A stretch of DNA of 64,000 bases from Oligoflexia bacterium (GTDB lineage: Bacteria; Bdellovibrionota; UBA1018). The notes beneath the pieces were generated by a model. It worked only from the letters and a program-made list of their open reading frames with translations. It did no database searches and was not told the origin of the DNA. Of the stretch, positions 7,478-15,260 are shown in pieces; the stretch's first letter is position 1; each line of letters begins with the position of its first letter. The position numbers were made by a program, and so were the translations under genes. The stretch spans positions 22,497 through 86,496 of the forward strand of contig JACMNQ010000018.1 in assembly GCA_014378465.1 (NCBI GenBank), given 5' to 3'.

Positions 7478-8473
7478 TTGAAAATCCTGTGGGCCATTGA
7501 TGCATTTGAATCTTCCCATTCAGTCAGTCTGGGAGCGGCTGAAGCCGTTCATGGTTTGAGCGAAAGCCTCCAAGTCCCTATACAACCAGTCTATATCCTC
7601 AATCGAGCCGAAGTGAACGTCCCAATGGAAACCGGCCCTGAAGTGGTCATGGCCATGGAAAACTTCAAGCCAGCGGCTCAAGCCGCGATGGACAATTTCA
7701 TCGCCCATCTCGATTTCTCGGATCGCCTGCTGCCTTCCAAAGTCCTCATCCAGCCGGCCGCTACCCTCAGAAAATCAGTCGACACGCTTCTCCGCTATGC
7801 TCGAAAAGAAAGAGTTGCGCTCATCGCTCTGACCACACACGCAAGAACCGGGGCGGTCCGACTGATTCAGAGGAGCTTCACAGAGCACCTCATGCAGCAC
7901 TCACTGATCCCGCTTCTGGTGGCAGGGCCCGGAGGCAGTCTTCAACAGAGACCGGGGGGGACCCGTTTCAAGACCGTGGTTGCTCCGATTGATTTTGGCC
8001 GTCATGGCGCCAGCACGGTACTCAGCTCGATCGCGCTGGCCAAGCACCTCTCCGCCCGACTTTCATTTTTTCATGTGGATCAGGTGAACTCGCTCCCTCC
8101 CCTTTTCAGCGATGGACTCGTTCCCATTCATCCGGATCTGTCGCGAATTTTCTGTGAACGAGTTGAGCTCCATCACCATCAGCTTCAGGAGTGGGTCAAT
8201 TTCGCGGCGCTGAAGGGTGTGGAGGCGGATTACGCGATTTCGGAGAATCTGGGAGGCAGTGTCGCTCATGAAATTCTGGCTTTCGCTCGCTCCAGGGAAA
8301 GTCCTTTGACTCAACTCTGCGCGGAACGGGGTTCACTGACTTCACTCCTCTTCGGAAGCATCACTCGTGAGGTGCTGCGTCACTCTGAAAGTCCCTGCCT
8401 CATCACCCATCCCAAGCTCATCCCCGCGACGTGTGAGCTGACTTCTCTTGATCCTCTTAAAAAAGCTGCTTGA
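7478..8473 (+). CDS. Universal stress protein, tandem UspA domains
   Basis: 331 residues made of two Usp domains. The first opens with MKILWAIDAFE, the second near residue 165 with FKTVVAPIDFGRHG. The second domain ends in a glycine-rich loop (GSLTSLLFGSITREVL) resembling the ATP-binding G-x2-G-x9-G-S/T motif. The first has RTGAVRLIQRSFTEHLM, a degenerate version. Such proteins bind nucleotides and respond to stress, but no specific role can be assigned. The start is a TTG preceded by GGGGG; the translated N-terminus matches the family. It follows tRNA-Arg by 56 bases with no obvious terminator. Confidence 0.88.
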   Translation: MKILWAIDAFESSHSVSLGAAEAVHGLSESLQVPIQPVYILNRAEVNVPMETGPEVVMAMENFKPAAQAAMDNFIAHLDFSDRLLPSKVLIQPAATLRKSVDTLLRYARKERVALIALTTHARTGAVRLIQRSFTEHLMQHSLIPLLVAGPGGSLQQRPGGTRFKTVVAPIDFGRHGASTVLSSIALAKHLSARLSFFHVDQVNSLPPLFSDGLVPIHPDLSRIFCERVELHHHQLQEWVNFAALKGVEADYAISENLGGSVAHEILAFARSRESPLTQLCAERGSLTSLLFGSITREVLRHSESPCLITHPKLIPATCELTSLDPLKKAA

Positions 8474-8506
8474 AACAGGGAATTCGCGGTATATTTTAAG
8501 CCAGCT

Positions 8507-9217
8507 ATGACCAATCCAACTCATCCCATCGTTCTCGTCACGGGAGCTCAAGGTTCCCTCGGCAAGTTCGTGATCCGGAAGCTCCTCCATCAGGGTTACC
8601 AGGTCATCGCCACCCATCATCTGACGAAGCCGACCCCAGCAGCGCCACTGGAGAAATCTCCCACCGCGACCCTGACGTGGGTTCAGATGGATGTCACGAG
8701 TCCTCAGTCGGTCAAAGCCGCGATTCAGGGATTGCCGCCTCAACTCTCAAAAATTGATCATCTTATTCATTGCGCCGGCGGCTTCAGATACGCGATGGGG
8801 GACTCGGTCCGCGATGATGACATCGAATTTCTCCTGGACGTGAACCTCAAATCCTCATTCTATCTGATCCGAGAACTGCTGCCCAAGATGAAGAAGAATG
8901 CCTTTGGCAGAATCGTGCTGGTCAGTTCCAAGGCGACTCTCAACCCCGGTGCCGGGATGGGAATTTACGGCGCCAGCAAGGCGGCCTTGAATGCCCTGGT
9001 CAGTTCCGTCGCGGATGAAGTGCGTTCGTTCGACATCAATATCAACGCGGTTCTCCCTTCAGTGATTGATACACCGGTCAACCGCAAGGAGATGCCCAAG
9101 GCGGACTACACGACCTGGGTGACTCCCGATGCGCTTGCGGACATCATGGTTTCTCTGATTGAGCCCTGGGGCAAGCCGATACACGGTGCCTTGATTCCCG
9201 TGGCAGGACGAGTTTGA
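8507..9217 (+). CDS. SDR-family NAD(P)-dependent oxidoreductase
   Basis: 236 residues with the Rossmann signature VTGAQGSLGKF at the N-terminus, the HCAGG segment after beta-4, and a catalytic YGASKAA with Ser-Ser upstream (VLVSSKATLNPGAGMGIYGASK). These identify a classical short-chain dehydrogenase/reductase. The substrate is unknown. The gene lies 33 bases after the Usp gene, and its stop is two bases before the start of the threonine ammonia-lyase gene, so the two are probably co-transcribed. Confidence 0.88.
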   Translation: MTNPTHPIVLVTGAQGSLGKFVIRKLLHQGYQVIATHHLTKPTPAAPLEKSPTATLTWVQMDVTSPQSVKAAIQGLPPQLSKIDHLIHCAGGFRYAMGDSVRDDDIEFLLDVNLKSSFYLIRELLPKMKKNAFGRIVLVSSKATLNPGAGMGIYGASKAALNALVSSVADEVRSFDININAVLPSVIDTPVNRKEMPKADYTTWVTPDALADIMVSLIEPWGKPIHGALIPVAGRV

Positions 9218-9219
9218 AT

Positions 9220-10464
9220 ATGAAAAAGAAATCCAGAACCATAGCCAGCCTCTATGCAGTTTCACTTTCCGACATTCAGGCTGCCAAGAATGAATTGAGC
9301 AAATACATTCCATCAAGCCCGCTTCTTCTGAACTCCTGGCTTTCGGAACAATACGGCTGTGAACTTTACCTCAAGATGGAAAACATGCAGCCGATCGGAT
9401 CCTTCAAGATCCGCGGCGCGACTTACAAGATCTCGCAACTCTCACCTGCGGATCGAAAGAAGGGCGTGATCGCGGCCAGTGCGGGAAACCATGCCCAGGG
9501 CGTGGCCTGGGGTTCGCGGAAACTGGGAATCAAGTCGCTGATCGTGATGCCCAAGACCGCTCCTCTCATCAAGGTTGAAAATACCCGCATGCTCGGCGCC
9601 GAAGTGGTTCTGGAAGGCGACAACTACGACGAAGCTTACGCCGCCGCGCAGATCATCGCCAAAAAGACGGGTCGCGTGTTCGTGCACGCCTTTGACGACG
9701 CTCAGGTCATTGCTGGACAGGGAACGCTCGGGCTTGAGCTGCTGGAACAGCTTCCGGGAGTCGACATCGTCATCGGCTCGATCGGGGGTGGCGGACTCAT
9801 GGCAGGCGTTGCGACCGCGCTCAAGGAACTCAGGCCCAAGACTGTCCTCATCGGAGCTCAGTCTTCGGGAGCCCCTTCAATGCTCGAATCCTTCAAGAAA
9901 GGTTCAGTGGTCAAATTGGACCGCGTGGACACTTTCGCGGACGGGATCGCGGTGAAAGAAGCGCGTGAAAATCTCTACCGGATCCTCGCTCCGAGGTTGA
10001 GCAAGATTCTTGTGGCGGATGATGAATCCATCGCCGCCGCCATTCTGACTCTGCTTGAAAAGGCAAAAGTCGTTTCGGAAGGGGCCGGGGCGGTTTCACT
10101 CGCGTGCCTGGATCAGATCAAGAAGGAAATCCGGGGCAAGAAAGTGGTCGTCATCGTGGGCGGGGGAAATATCGATGTGAATGTGCTTTCCCGCGTGATT
10201 GATCGTGGACTCATCCGCAAAGGCCGACGTCTCCGCGTGAATGTGCTCATCTCGGACCGTCCGGGCTCACTCGCCCGTCTGACAGAACTCATCGCCCGCC
10301 AGGGAGCCAATATTCTCCAGGCGATTCATGATCGAAATGAACCTTCCATCACGATCGACAAGACCGAGGTCGCTCTGACGCTCGAGACGCGTGGGCCTGA
10401 GCACAGTGAAGAAGTCATCGCTGCACTCAAAAGTCAGGTTCTCAAAGTCACCATCGTGCATTGA
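9220..10464 (+). CDS. ilvA: Threonine ammonia-lyase (PLP enzyme with ACT domain)
   Basis: 414 residues. The fold-type II PLP core has GSFKIRGA with Lys63 as the Schiff-base lysine, the SAGNHAQG substrate loop and the GSIGGGGLMAG phosphate-binding loop. A C-terminal ACT-type region follows (VLISDRPGSLARLTELIARQ and onward). The enzyme deaminates threonine to 2-oxobutyrate, the first step of isoleucine synthesis or threonine breakdown. Length and a single ACT domain match the shorter TdcB/IlvA type rather than the 514-residue E. coli IlvA. The ATG at 9220 with AGGA upstream is preferred over a TTG at 9214. Confidence 0.92.
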   Translation: MKKKSRTIASLYAVSLSDIQAAKNELSKYIPSSPLLLNSWLSEQYGCELYLKMENMQPIGSFKIRGATYKISQLSPADRKKGVIAASAGNHAQGVAWGSRKLGIKSLIVMPKTAPLIKVENTRMLGAEVVLEGDNYDEAYAAAQIIAKKTGRVFVHAFDDAQVIAGQGTLGLELLEQLPGVDIVIGSIGGGGLMAGVATALKELRPKTVLIGAQSSGAPSMLESFKKGSVVKLDRVDTFADGIAVKEARENLYRILAPRLSKILVADDESIAAAILTLLEKAKVVSEGAGAVSLACLDQIKKEIRGKKVVVIVGGGNIDVNVLSRVIDRGLIRKGRRLRVNVLISDRPGSLARLTELIARQGANILQAIHDRNEPSITIDKTEVALTLETRGPEHSEEVIAALKSQVLKVTIVH

Positions 10465-10514
10465 GCATCAACCTACCGGAATAGCCTTGCTCAGTTCTTG
10501 AGCTGCAGCGCAGT

Positions 10515-11504
10515 TCAGTTCTTGAAAATCACGCGCAACGTGACAGGCCTGCCAACGAACGTGCGGTTCGGCCGATTGAACATGCTGGAGTCCGCGCCGA
10601 AGGTTCCGGGCAGCCCGAGATTTCCAATGGTCGGGATCGCGTTCTTCGGCATGGCTGCGAAGGACTCTGACAGACGAGCGAGAGTCGCGGAGCCGCTGGA
10701 GCCTGGAGCGCCGGAATGATCAACGGTCACGGCCTGGAGAAAGGTCACATCTTTCTGAATCGCGGCCTGCCGTACGGTGGTGAGGTCAGCGGTTGAAAGC
10801 TGAATGACTTTTGCAGCCCGTCCCTGCTCGTTGGCCGTGGTCAACTGACCCCCCACTTTGAGCGCGACGAGAGGCGCCCTGGGCTTCTGTTCATCTTTGA
10901 CTTCAACGATCCCGTGCACGACCGTGATCTGAGTCTGAGCGGTCGCAAGCTGAGCAGTTTTGCCATCTGGAGATTTTTTGCCATCGGCAGCTCCGGCGCC
11001 GCCCGGAGGCGTGATCTGCGTGGCCTGGCCTGAACTCGGAAGATCACTTGCGACGATGAATTCGGTTCCGCGCACGCCCATGGTCGCGGCACGGGTCCTC
11101 ACCTGATACTTGCCCTTGGCGCCCACAGGGGTATTCACGGATGCGCGCATTTTTCCATAGTCCATCGACATGGTGACTTTTCGGTCCCCGCCGCCATTGA
11201 GCTGGTAATCATCCATCTTGAACAGAGTCGAGGGTCCGAGATCGATGATTGACTTGTCGGTCATCAAAAGTTTGACGGCACCGGTACTGCCCGTATTGAG
11301 AATGGTTCCGGCCGAAATTTCATCCCCGGACTTCAGAAATTTCATCTGCGGGATCTTGTCGGCTTCATTTCGGACCAGCACCTTGCCTGACACACTCACC
11401 GCTTTACCCGCAGTTTCCGCGGCGAGGGCGGCTGTCTGCCCAATTCCCAGCGAGAAAAAGAGCACCGAGGTTCCGCCGCATATCCATTTGCACACGTTCT
11501 TCAT
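10515..11504 (-). CDS. Secreted FecR-domain protein
   Basis: 329 residues with a signal peptide (about 1-28) and a FecR domain. The core runs from VSGKVLVRNEAD through a glycine-rich beta segment to RTRAATMGVRGTEFIV, the family's most conserved stretch. The C-terminal half is low complexity (Pro/Gly/Lys-rich) with no recognisable domain. FecR-type domains act in periplasmic sensing or as structural beta domains; here there is no linked sigma or FecA gene. The start at 11504 is chosen by the signal peptide; 72 further codons are open upstream but lie over the divergent gene. It diverges from the TPR-barrel gene with about 50 bases between starts. Confidence 0.85.
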   Translation of the reverse strand: MKNVCKWICGGTSVLFFSLGIGQTAALAAETAGKAVSVSGKVLVRNEADKIPQMKFLKSGDEISAGTILNTGSTGAVKLLMTDKSIIDLGPSTLFKMDDYQLNGGGDRKVTMSMDYGKMRASVNTPVGAKGKYQVRTRAATMGVRGTEFIVASDLPSSGQATQITPPGGAGAADGKKSPDGKTAQLATAQTQITVVHGIVEVKDEQKPRAPLVALKVGGQLTTANEQGRAAKVIQLSTADLTTVRQAAIQKDVTFLQAVTVDHSGAPGSSGSATLARLSESFAAMPKNAIPTIGNLGLPGTFGADSSMFNRPNRTFVGRPVTLRVIFKN

Positions 11505-11553
11505 GCAACCATTGTCTCTTAAACTGTTTGCAATGGGAAGTGGGTCGTTTAGC

Positions 11554-13191
11554 ATGTTAAGCATGACACTCAGGGGCCCGCTCAGATCGCCGGTGACACA
11601 TCCTTTAAAATCGCTTGGGGCAGTCCTGCTTCTTCTCTGCTGGACTTTGCCCGCCTGGGCGACTGTGGAGCGTGAGTTTGAGCCCGAGTATTCTGAAGCG
11701 GTTCTGGCTTTCAACGCCAAGGACTACCCCAAGTCTGTGTCAATCCTGAATGAGCTCATCAAAAAATCACCGAAGACTCCTGAGTTCTTCGAATTGAAGG
11801 CTTTGGCTCTGAAAGCTTCCAATCAGGAGAAAGAAGCCGCTGAAACTTATCAGGCGCTGATTCTCGCCAAGACCGCGGACAGCCGACCCAAAGCCGAAAT
11901 TGCACCTTATGCTTTCGAACTCGGCATGATCCGTTTCAAGGAAAAGAAATACGAACAGGCGAGCTCCTACTTCACATTCGCGCAGAAGTACGGCTTCAAC
12001 GAATCCGCAGCTCATTTCTATTCGGGTCTGATCCAGTTTCAATCAAATCAGTGGGGAGAGGCTGAGAAGAACTTCGCAGAAGTCATCGCTTCCAAAACCG
12101 ATGAACTCATGCCGGCTTCGCACTACTACCTCGCTCAATGCGCGCTCAGGATGGACTATCCGGCCGGAGCGATTCAGAGCTTCATTTCGGCCAAAAAGGC
12201 TTCTCAGTCAGTGCTGGACGATCCCCAGTCCACCGCAGACATGAAGCAGATCTCCAGACAGATTCTTGACGGCTCCGAGCAGTCCCTCGCGCCTTTTGAC
12301 AAGTCGCAGTTTTTTGGAAATCTGACGGAGCTCACGGGTTACGATTCCAATGTTCTCTCCGTGCCTTCGTCCGTCACGGACGCAGTCGAAGCGAGTGGCA
12401 AGCACAGCATGAAGGAAATTCTCGCTGCAGGAGTGGGTTACGCCAGTTCGCCTCTCAAGACCTTTCAATTCGTTCCAAGCTACCGCGGCTCCATCAACAA
12501 AAATTTCAATGGAGATTCGAAATCAGGCGAATTCGCTGAAAGCGACGTATCTCTCTTCGTGACGAAGGGTGCCCTTGAAAAAACGAGTTACGGTGCCAAG
12601 ATTGCTGCCGAAGTGCTTTTTCAGAATGATCTGAATCCTGTCACGAACTCCTCGACTTATCGACGTTACAGTCAGGGCTTCACTTTCGGACCCTACCTCA
12701 AACGTGAAATCAGACCGAAGTACGTGCTGGGCGGTGAGTTTTTCATCAAGCCTCAGAAATTTTACCGCGATCCCACTTCGAGTGACCTGAGCCGTACCGG
12801 CACATTGACCACCGGTCGAATCTATCTTCAGAATTTTGCCGGCCGAAAGTACTGGAATCCCGTGCTGGCCCTTCGATTCGAGGATGATGATACGGACGGG
12901 AATGAGTACAATGCCAAGAGCAAGGCGATCCAGTTGAGCAACGCCCTGACTCTCAGAAACGATATTGAAATGACCGCCCTGCTGGACATTGACTTCGTTG
13001 AATACACCAGACGTTTCAACGGCGAGCGAAAAGACAAGATTGTTCTCCTTCAGGTGGGAGCTTCAAAGCGGCTGACTCCGAAGTGGACTGTGCTTGCCGC
13101 GACTGACTATACGATCAATCATTCGAACATCGCTGATACCTACTCCTATAACCGCTTCAGTTTCACGGCCGGTGCAAGTTACAGTTTCTGA
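11554..13191 (+). CDS. TPR domain plus outer-membrane beta-barrel protein
   Basis: 545 residues: signal peptide (about 15-36, ending PAWA), then TPR-like helical repeats (about 40-240), then a long region of alternating beta strands ending in Phe (TAGASYSF), the usual C-terminal signature of an outer-membrane barrel. The TPR-then-barrel layout resembles Slam/DUF560 surface-lipoprotein assembly modifiers and other outer-membrane export factors; whether it belongs to that family is an inference. Start choice is uncertain among ATGs at 11533, 11554 and 11563. An open frame reaching back to 11218 is antisense to the FecR gene and is not used. It is likely co-regulated with the divergent FecR gene. 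Confidence 0.82.
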   Translation: MLSMTLRGPLRSPVTHPLKSLGAVLLLLCWTLPAWATVEREFEPEYSEAVLAFNAKDYPKSVSILNELIKKSPKTPEFFELKALALKASNQEKEAAETYQALILAKTADSRPKAEIAPYAFELGMIRFKEKKYEQASSYFTFAQKYGFNESAAHFYSGLIQFQSNQWGEAEKNFAEVIASKTDELMPASHYYLAQCALRMDYPAGAIQSFISAKKASQSVLDDPQSTADMKQISRQILDGSEQSLAPFDKSQFFGNLTELTGYDSNVLSVPSSVTDAVEASGKHSMKEILAAGVGYASSPLKTFQFVPSYRGSINKNFNGDSKSGEFAESDVSLFVTKGALEKTSYGAKIAAEVLFQNDLNPVTNSSTYRRYSQGFTFGPYLKREIRPKYVLGGEFFIKPQKFYRDPTSSDLSRTGTLTTGRIYLQNFAGRKYWNPVLALRFEDDDTDGNEYNAKSKAIQLSNALTLRNDIEMTALLDIDFVEYTRRFNGERKDKIVLLQVGASKRLTPKWTVLAATDYTINHSNIADTYSYNRFSFTAGASYSF

Positions 13192-13225
13192 ACTGTGAAT
13201 TCCTGAACTCGCGCCTGCGTTGAAT

Positions 13226-13585
13226 TCACGCAGCCTGGGTCGGATCTTCAATCTCTTCTGACCTGATCGGCGTGGCGATCAGTGAGTGCAGGTAGTTGGC
13301 TTCGATTCTGCGAAAGAAGGGGATCACCAGCATCAGTCCGGCACCGAAGATCACTTGGCTGATCAAAAACAGCGGTTCGGGCATCCTCTGCACCAGCGCG
13401 ATATTCAAGCCCAATGGCATGAAGATGGGATAAAGGCTCGCACCCAGAATGAATCCGTAGATCAAGCTCACGGGGATGACCACAGTTCTGCTTTCAGGCG
13501 TGAACACGATGGAAAACAATCCTGCCAGGACCCAGCATCGCTGCAGCGATCTGATTGGATATTTTTGGAAGTTCCATGGTTGCAT
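13226..13585 (-). CDS. Small membrane protein, possibly frameshifted near its N-terminus
   Basis: As read, 119 residues with hydrophobic stretches around residues 22-56 and 72-92 and an acidic tail. Neither ATG 13585 nor the TTG at 13630 has a well-placed ribosome site. An out-of-frame ATG at 13577 does (GAGG nine bases upstream). It reads MELPKISNQIAAAML before diverging, and joining that frame to the downstream one at a run of three C (13531-13533) gives a smooth membrane N-terminus. A one-base insertion or sequencing error is therefore plausible. No family was recognised. It lies downstream of the mannosyltransferase gene on the same strand. Confidence 0.5.
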   Translation of the reverse strand: MQPWNFQKYPIRSLQRCWVLAGLFSIVFTPESRTVVIPVSLIYGFILGASLYPIFMPLGLNIALVQRMPEPLFLISQVIFGAGLMLVIPFFRRIEANYLHSLIATPIRSEEIEDPTQAA

Positions 13586-13640
13586 GCCTCGCCTCGTGAA
13601 GCATGCAAACGCTGTGCGGAATGAGATCAATGACCGCGGT

Positions 13641-15179
13641 TTAAAGCTTGCGGCCTGTGAATGGCTCGCCCTGAGGTGCGGCTTTCAGCCCGGTCGGACA
13701 GATCGTCTTCAGCTCTTCAGCGGGACAGAGCCACAGTGACGCGGTTCGAACACGCAGCCACCTCTCATAGGTCATGGAGTGCAGGTGAGAGGTCAGGTCT
13801 GTGAGGGGTGCACAGGAAGCTGGGCGCTCTTTCGAGAAGAGATAGAACGGCTCCGGGAGGAAGGGCTCTCGCATTTCGCGGTGAAGCCGGCATTGAGAGT
13901 CGGACCAGGGAAGCAGAGCGGGAACGATCGCGTCCATCAGGGGATCCGCACGCGTGATCAGAAGGCGGGGTGACGCTTTCAGAAAATTGAAGCTTCGAAG
14001 AAGAACCCCCTGAGCGCTGTTCCACTGCGCCCAACCCTGAAGAGGGTAGAGGCAGAAGTTCACTGCCAGATGAAGGGCGACCAGGCTGGCCACGAGCCGA
14101 GGCCACTTCCTGACGGCGATGCGGATGAAGCTGAAGTCGTCTCGCGCAATGGACTGGAAGATGGCCAGAATCAGGAACGGTAGCAGCGGAATCATGAATC
14201 GTGGCTCACGGTGAGGTGTCCACACGTGTCCCAGAAGGTAAGGAAGGGTGAAAAACAGAAGCAGGCGGTTTTTCAACAGCGCATGGATCGCGATGATGAT
14301 GAAGACCGGAGCCACCCAGGGGGTGAGTGCATATTCAAACCAGCGGTAGTAGACCCAGAGAGAATCAGCACCAAAAGTCTGAGCCACCGGGCCGTGAGGA
14401 CGGTTGAAGTTCCAATAGGCGGGCGCGCTTTTCAGAAAAGATCCATAAGTGAAGTAATCCGCGATTCCTCCCAGGGCAATGGCCAGAAGGAAACCGAGGG
14501 AGGGCCTGAAGAGGGAAATGAGGAGTGATTTGAAGATCGCGGAAAGTGGAGTCTTCCGTGAAGTCCGCTTCCAGACATGGATCCAGGCCGCACCCAGACT
14601 CCAGAGTGCGCTCGGATAGCGCAGGATGGATGTACAGCCTGCCCAGAAGCCTGCCATTCCCAGCGAATCGTTCTGGAGGGCAAGGTAGAGAAGTCCCGCC
14701 GGAATGAAAGAAACCGCTTCGAGAAGTCCGCGAGAATAAATCCAGGGAAAAACCCAGAGCAGCGCGAAGGTCCAGCCCAGGGAGTCCGCCAGGTCGTCCT
14801 GCTGCGGGTGGGATTTTCTAAAATTCTCCGTCAGCAGTGCCAGCGTGATCCAGCTGCAGGTTCCGATCAGAACATGGAACACGAAGAGAACCCTTCGGGG
14901 ACTTCCTGACTGGAACAGATCACACGCGCGAACCAGCAGGGAGAAGAGCCAGGGGAGAGTCTGATTGCGCAGGTGGAGCGTGGATTCCAGAAATGGATGC
15001 AGTCGATGATGCGCGTGAAAATGCGCGAACTCGAGCAGTTGTCGTTCATCAGGATGAAACCATTGCAACAGAAAAGGAGCCGTCAGAAAACGAACTGCGA
15101 GTCCGACTCTGAAATACCGTCGACTTAACAAAGTGGTGAAAGTTTGAACTAGGTCGTTTTTGACTCGCGCTGAAAACAT
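13641..15179 (-). CDS. Alg9/PIG-B-like membrane mannosyltransferase
   Basis: 512 residues with about ten hydrophobic segments. Near the N-terminus the luminal/periplasmic loop carries HPDERQLLEFAHF, the acidic motif of GT-C glycosyltransferases of the Alg9/PIG-B type (Glyco_transf_22), which use polyprenyl-phosphate-linked sugars. The motif HPDE is the best evidence. The acceptor glycan or lipid is unknown. An inverted repeat (15179-15197) overlaps the start codon and may be an operator. The small membrane gene downstream may share the transcript. Confidence 0.78.
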   Translation of the reverse strand: MFSARVKNDLVQTFTTLLSRRYFRVGLAVRFLTAPFLLQWFHPDERQLLEFAHFHAHHRLHPFLESTLHLRNQTLPWLFSLLVRACDLFQSGSPRRVLFVFHVLIGTCSWITLALLTENFRKSHPQQDDLADSLGWTFALLWVFPWIYSRGLLEAVSFIPAGLLYLALQNDSLGMAGFWAGCTSILRYPSALWSLGAAWIHVWKRTSRKTPLSAIFKSLLISLFRPSLGFLLAIALGGIADYFTYGSFLKSAPAYWNFNRPHGPVAQTFGADSLWVYYRWFEYALTPWVAPVFIIIAIHALLKNRLLLFFTLPYLLGHVWTPHREPRFMIPLLPFLILAIFQSIARDDFSFIRIAVRKWPRLVASLVALHLAVNFCLYPLQGWAQWNSAQGVLLRSFNFLKASPRLLITRADPLMDAIVPALLPWSDSQCRLHREMREPFLPEPFYLFSKERPASCAPLTDLTSHLHSMTYERWLRVRTASLWLCPAEELKTICPTGLKAAPQGEPFTGRKL

Positions 15180-15197
15180 TAGGCAATTTCTGCCTAA
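15179..15197. promoter_or_regulatory. Inverted repeat at the start of the mannosyltransferase gene
   Basis: TTAGGCA (15179-15185) and TGCCTAA (15191-15197) are perfect 7-base arms around a five-base spacer. The site touches the start codon of the minus-strand gene and lies 64 bases before the divergent M4-like peptidase gene, so it could be an operator for either. No regulator can be named. Confidence 0.4.
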
Positions 15198-15260
15198 AAT
15201 ACGGGAAAATGCTACTGAAATATTCAGCCCATTTTCATTAATCAGCGTAAAATAAATGAG

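Noticed and set aside
10491..10525. 11-base direct repeat TCAGTTCTTGA at the end of the FecR gene
   Set aside because: Two copies 24 bases apart with no further context; probably chance or a small duplication without function.
11218..11553. N-terminal extension of the TPR-barrel protein
   Set aside because: It lies over the FecR gene on the other strand, and the signal peptide starts only after 11554.
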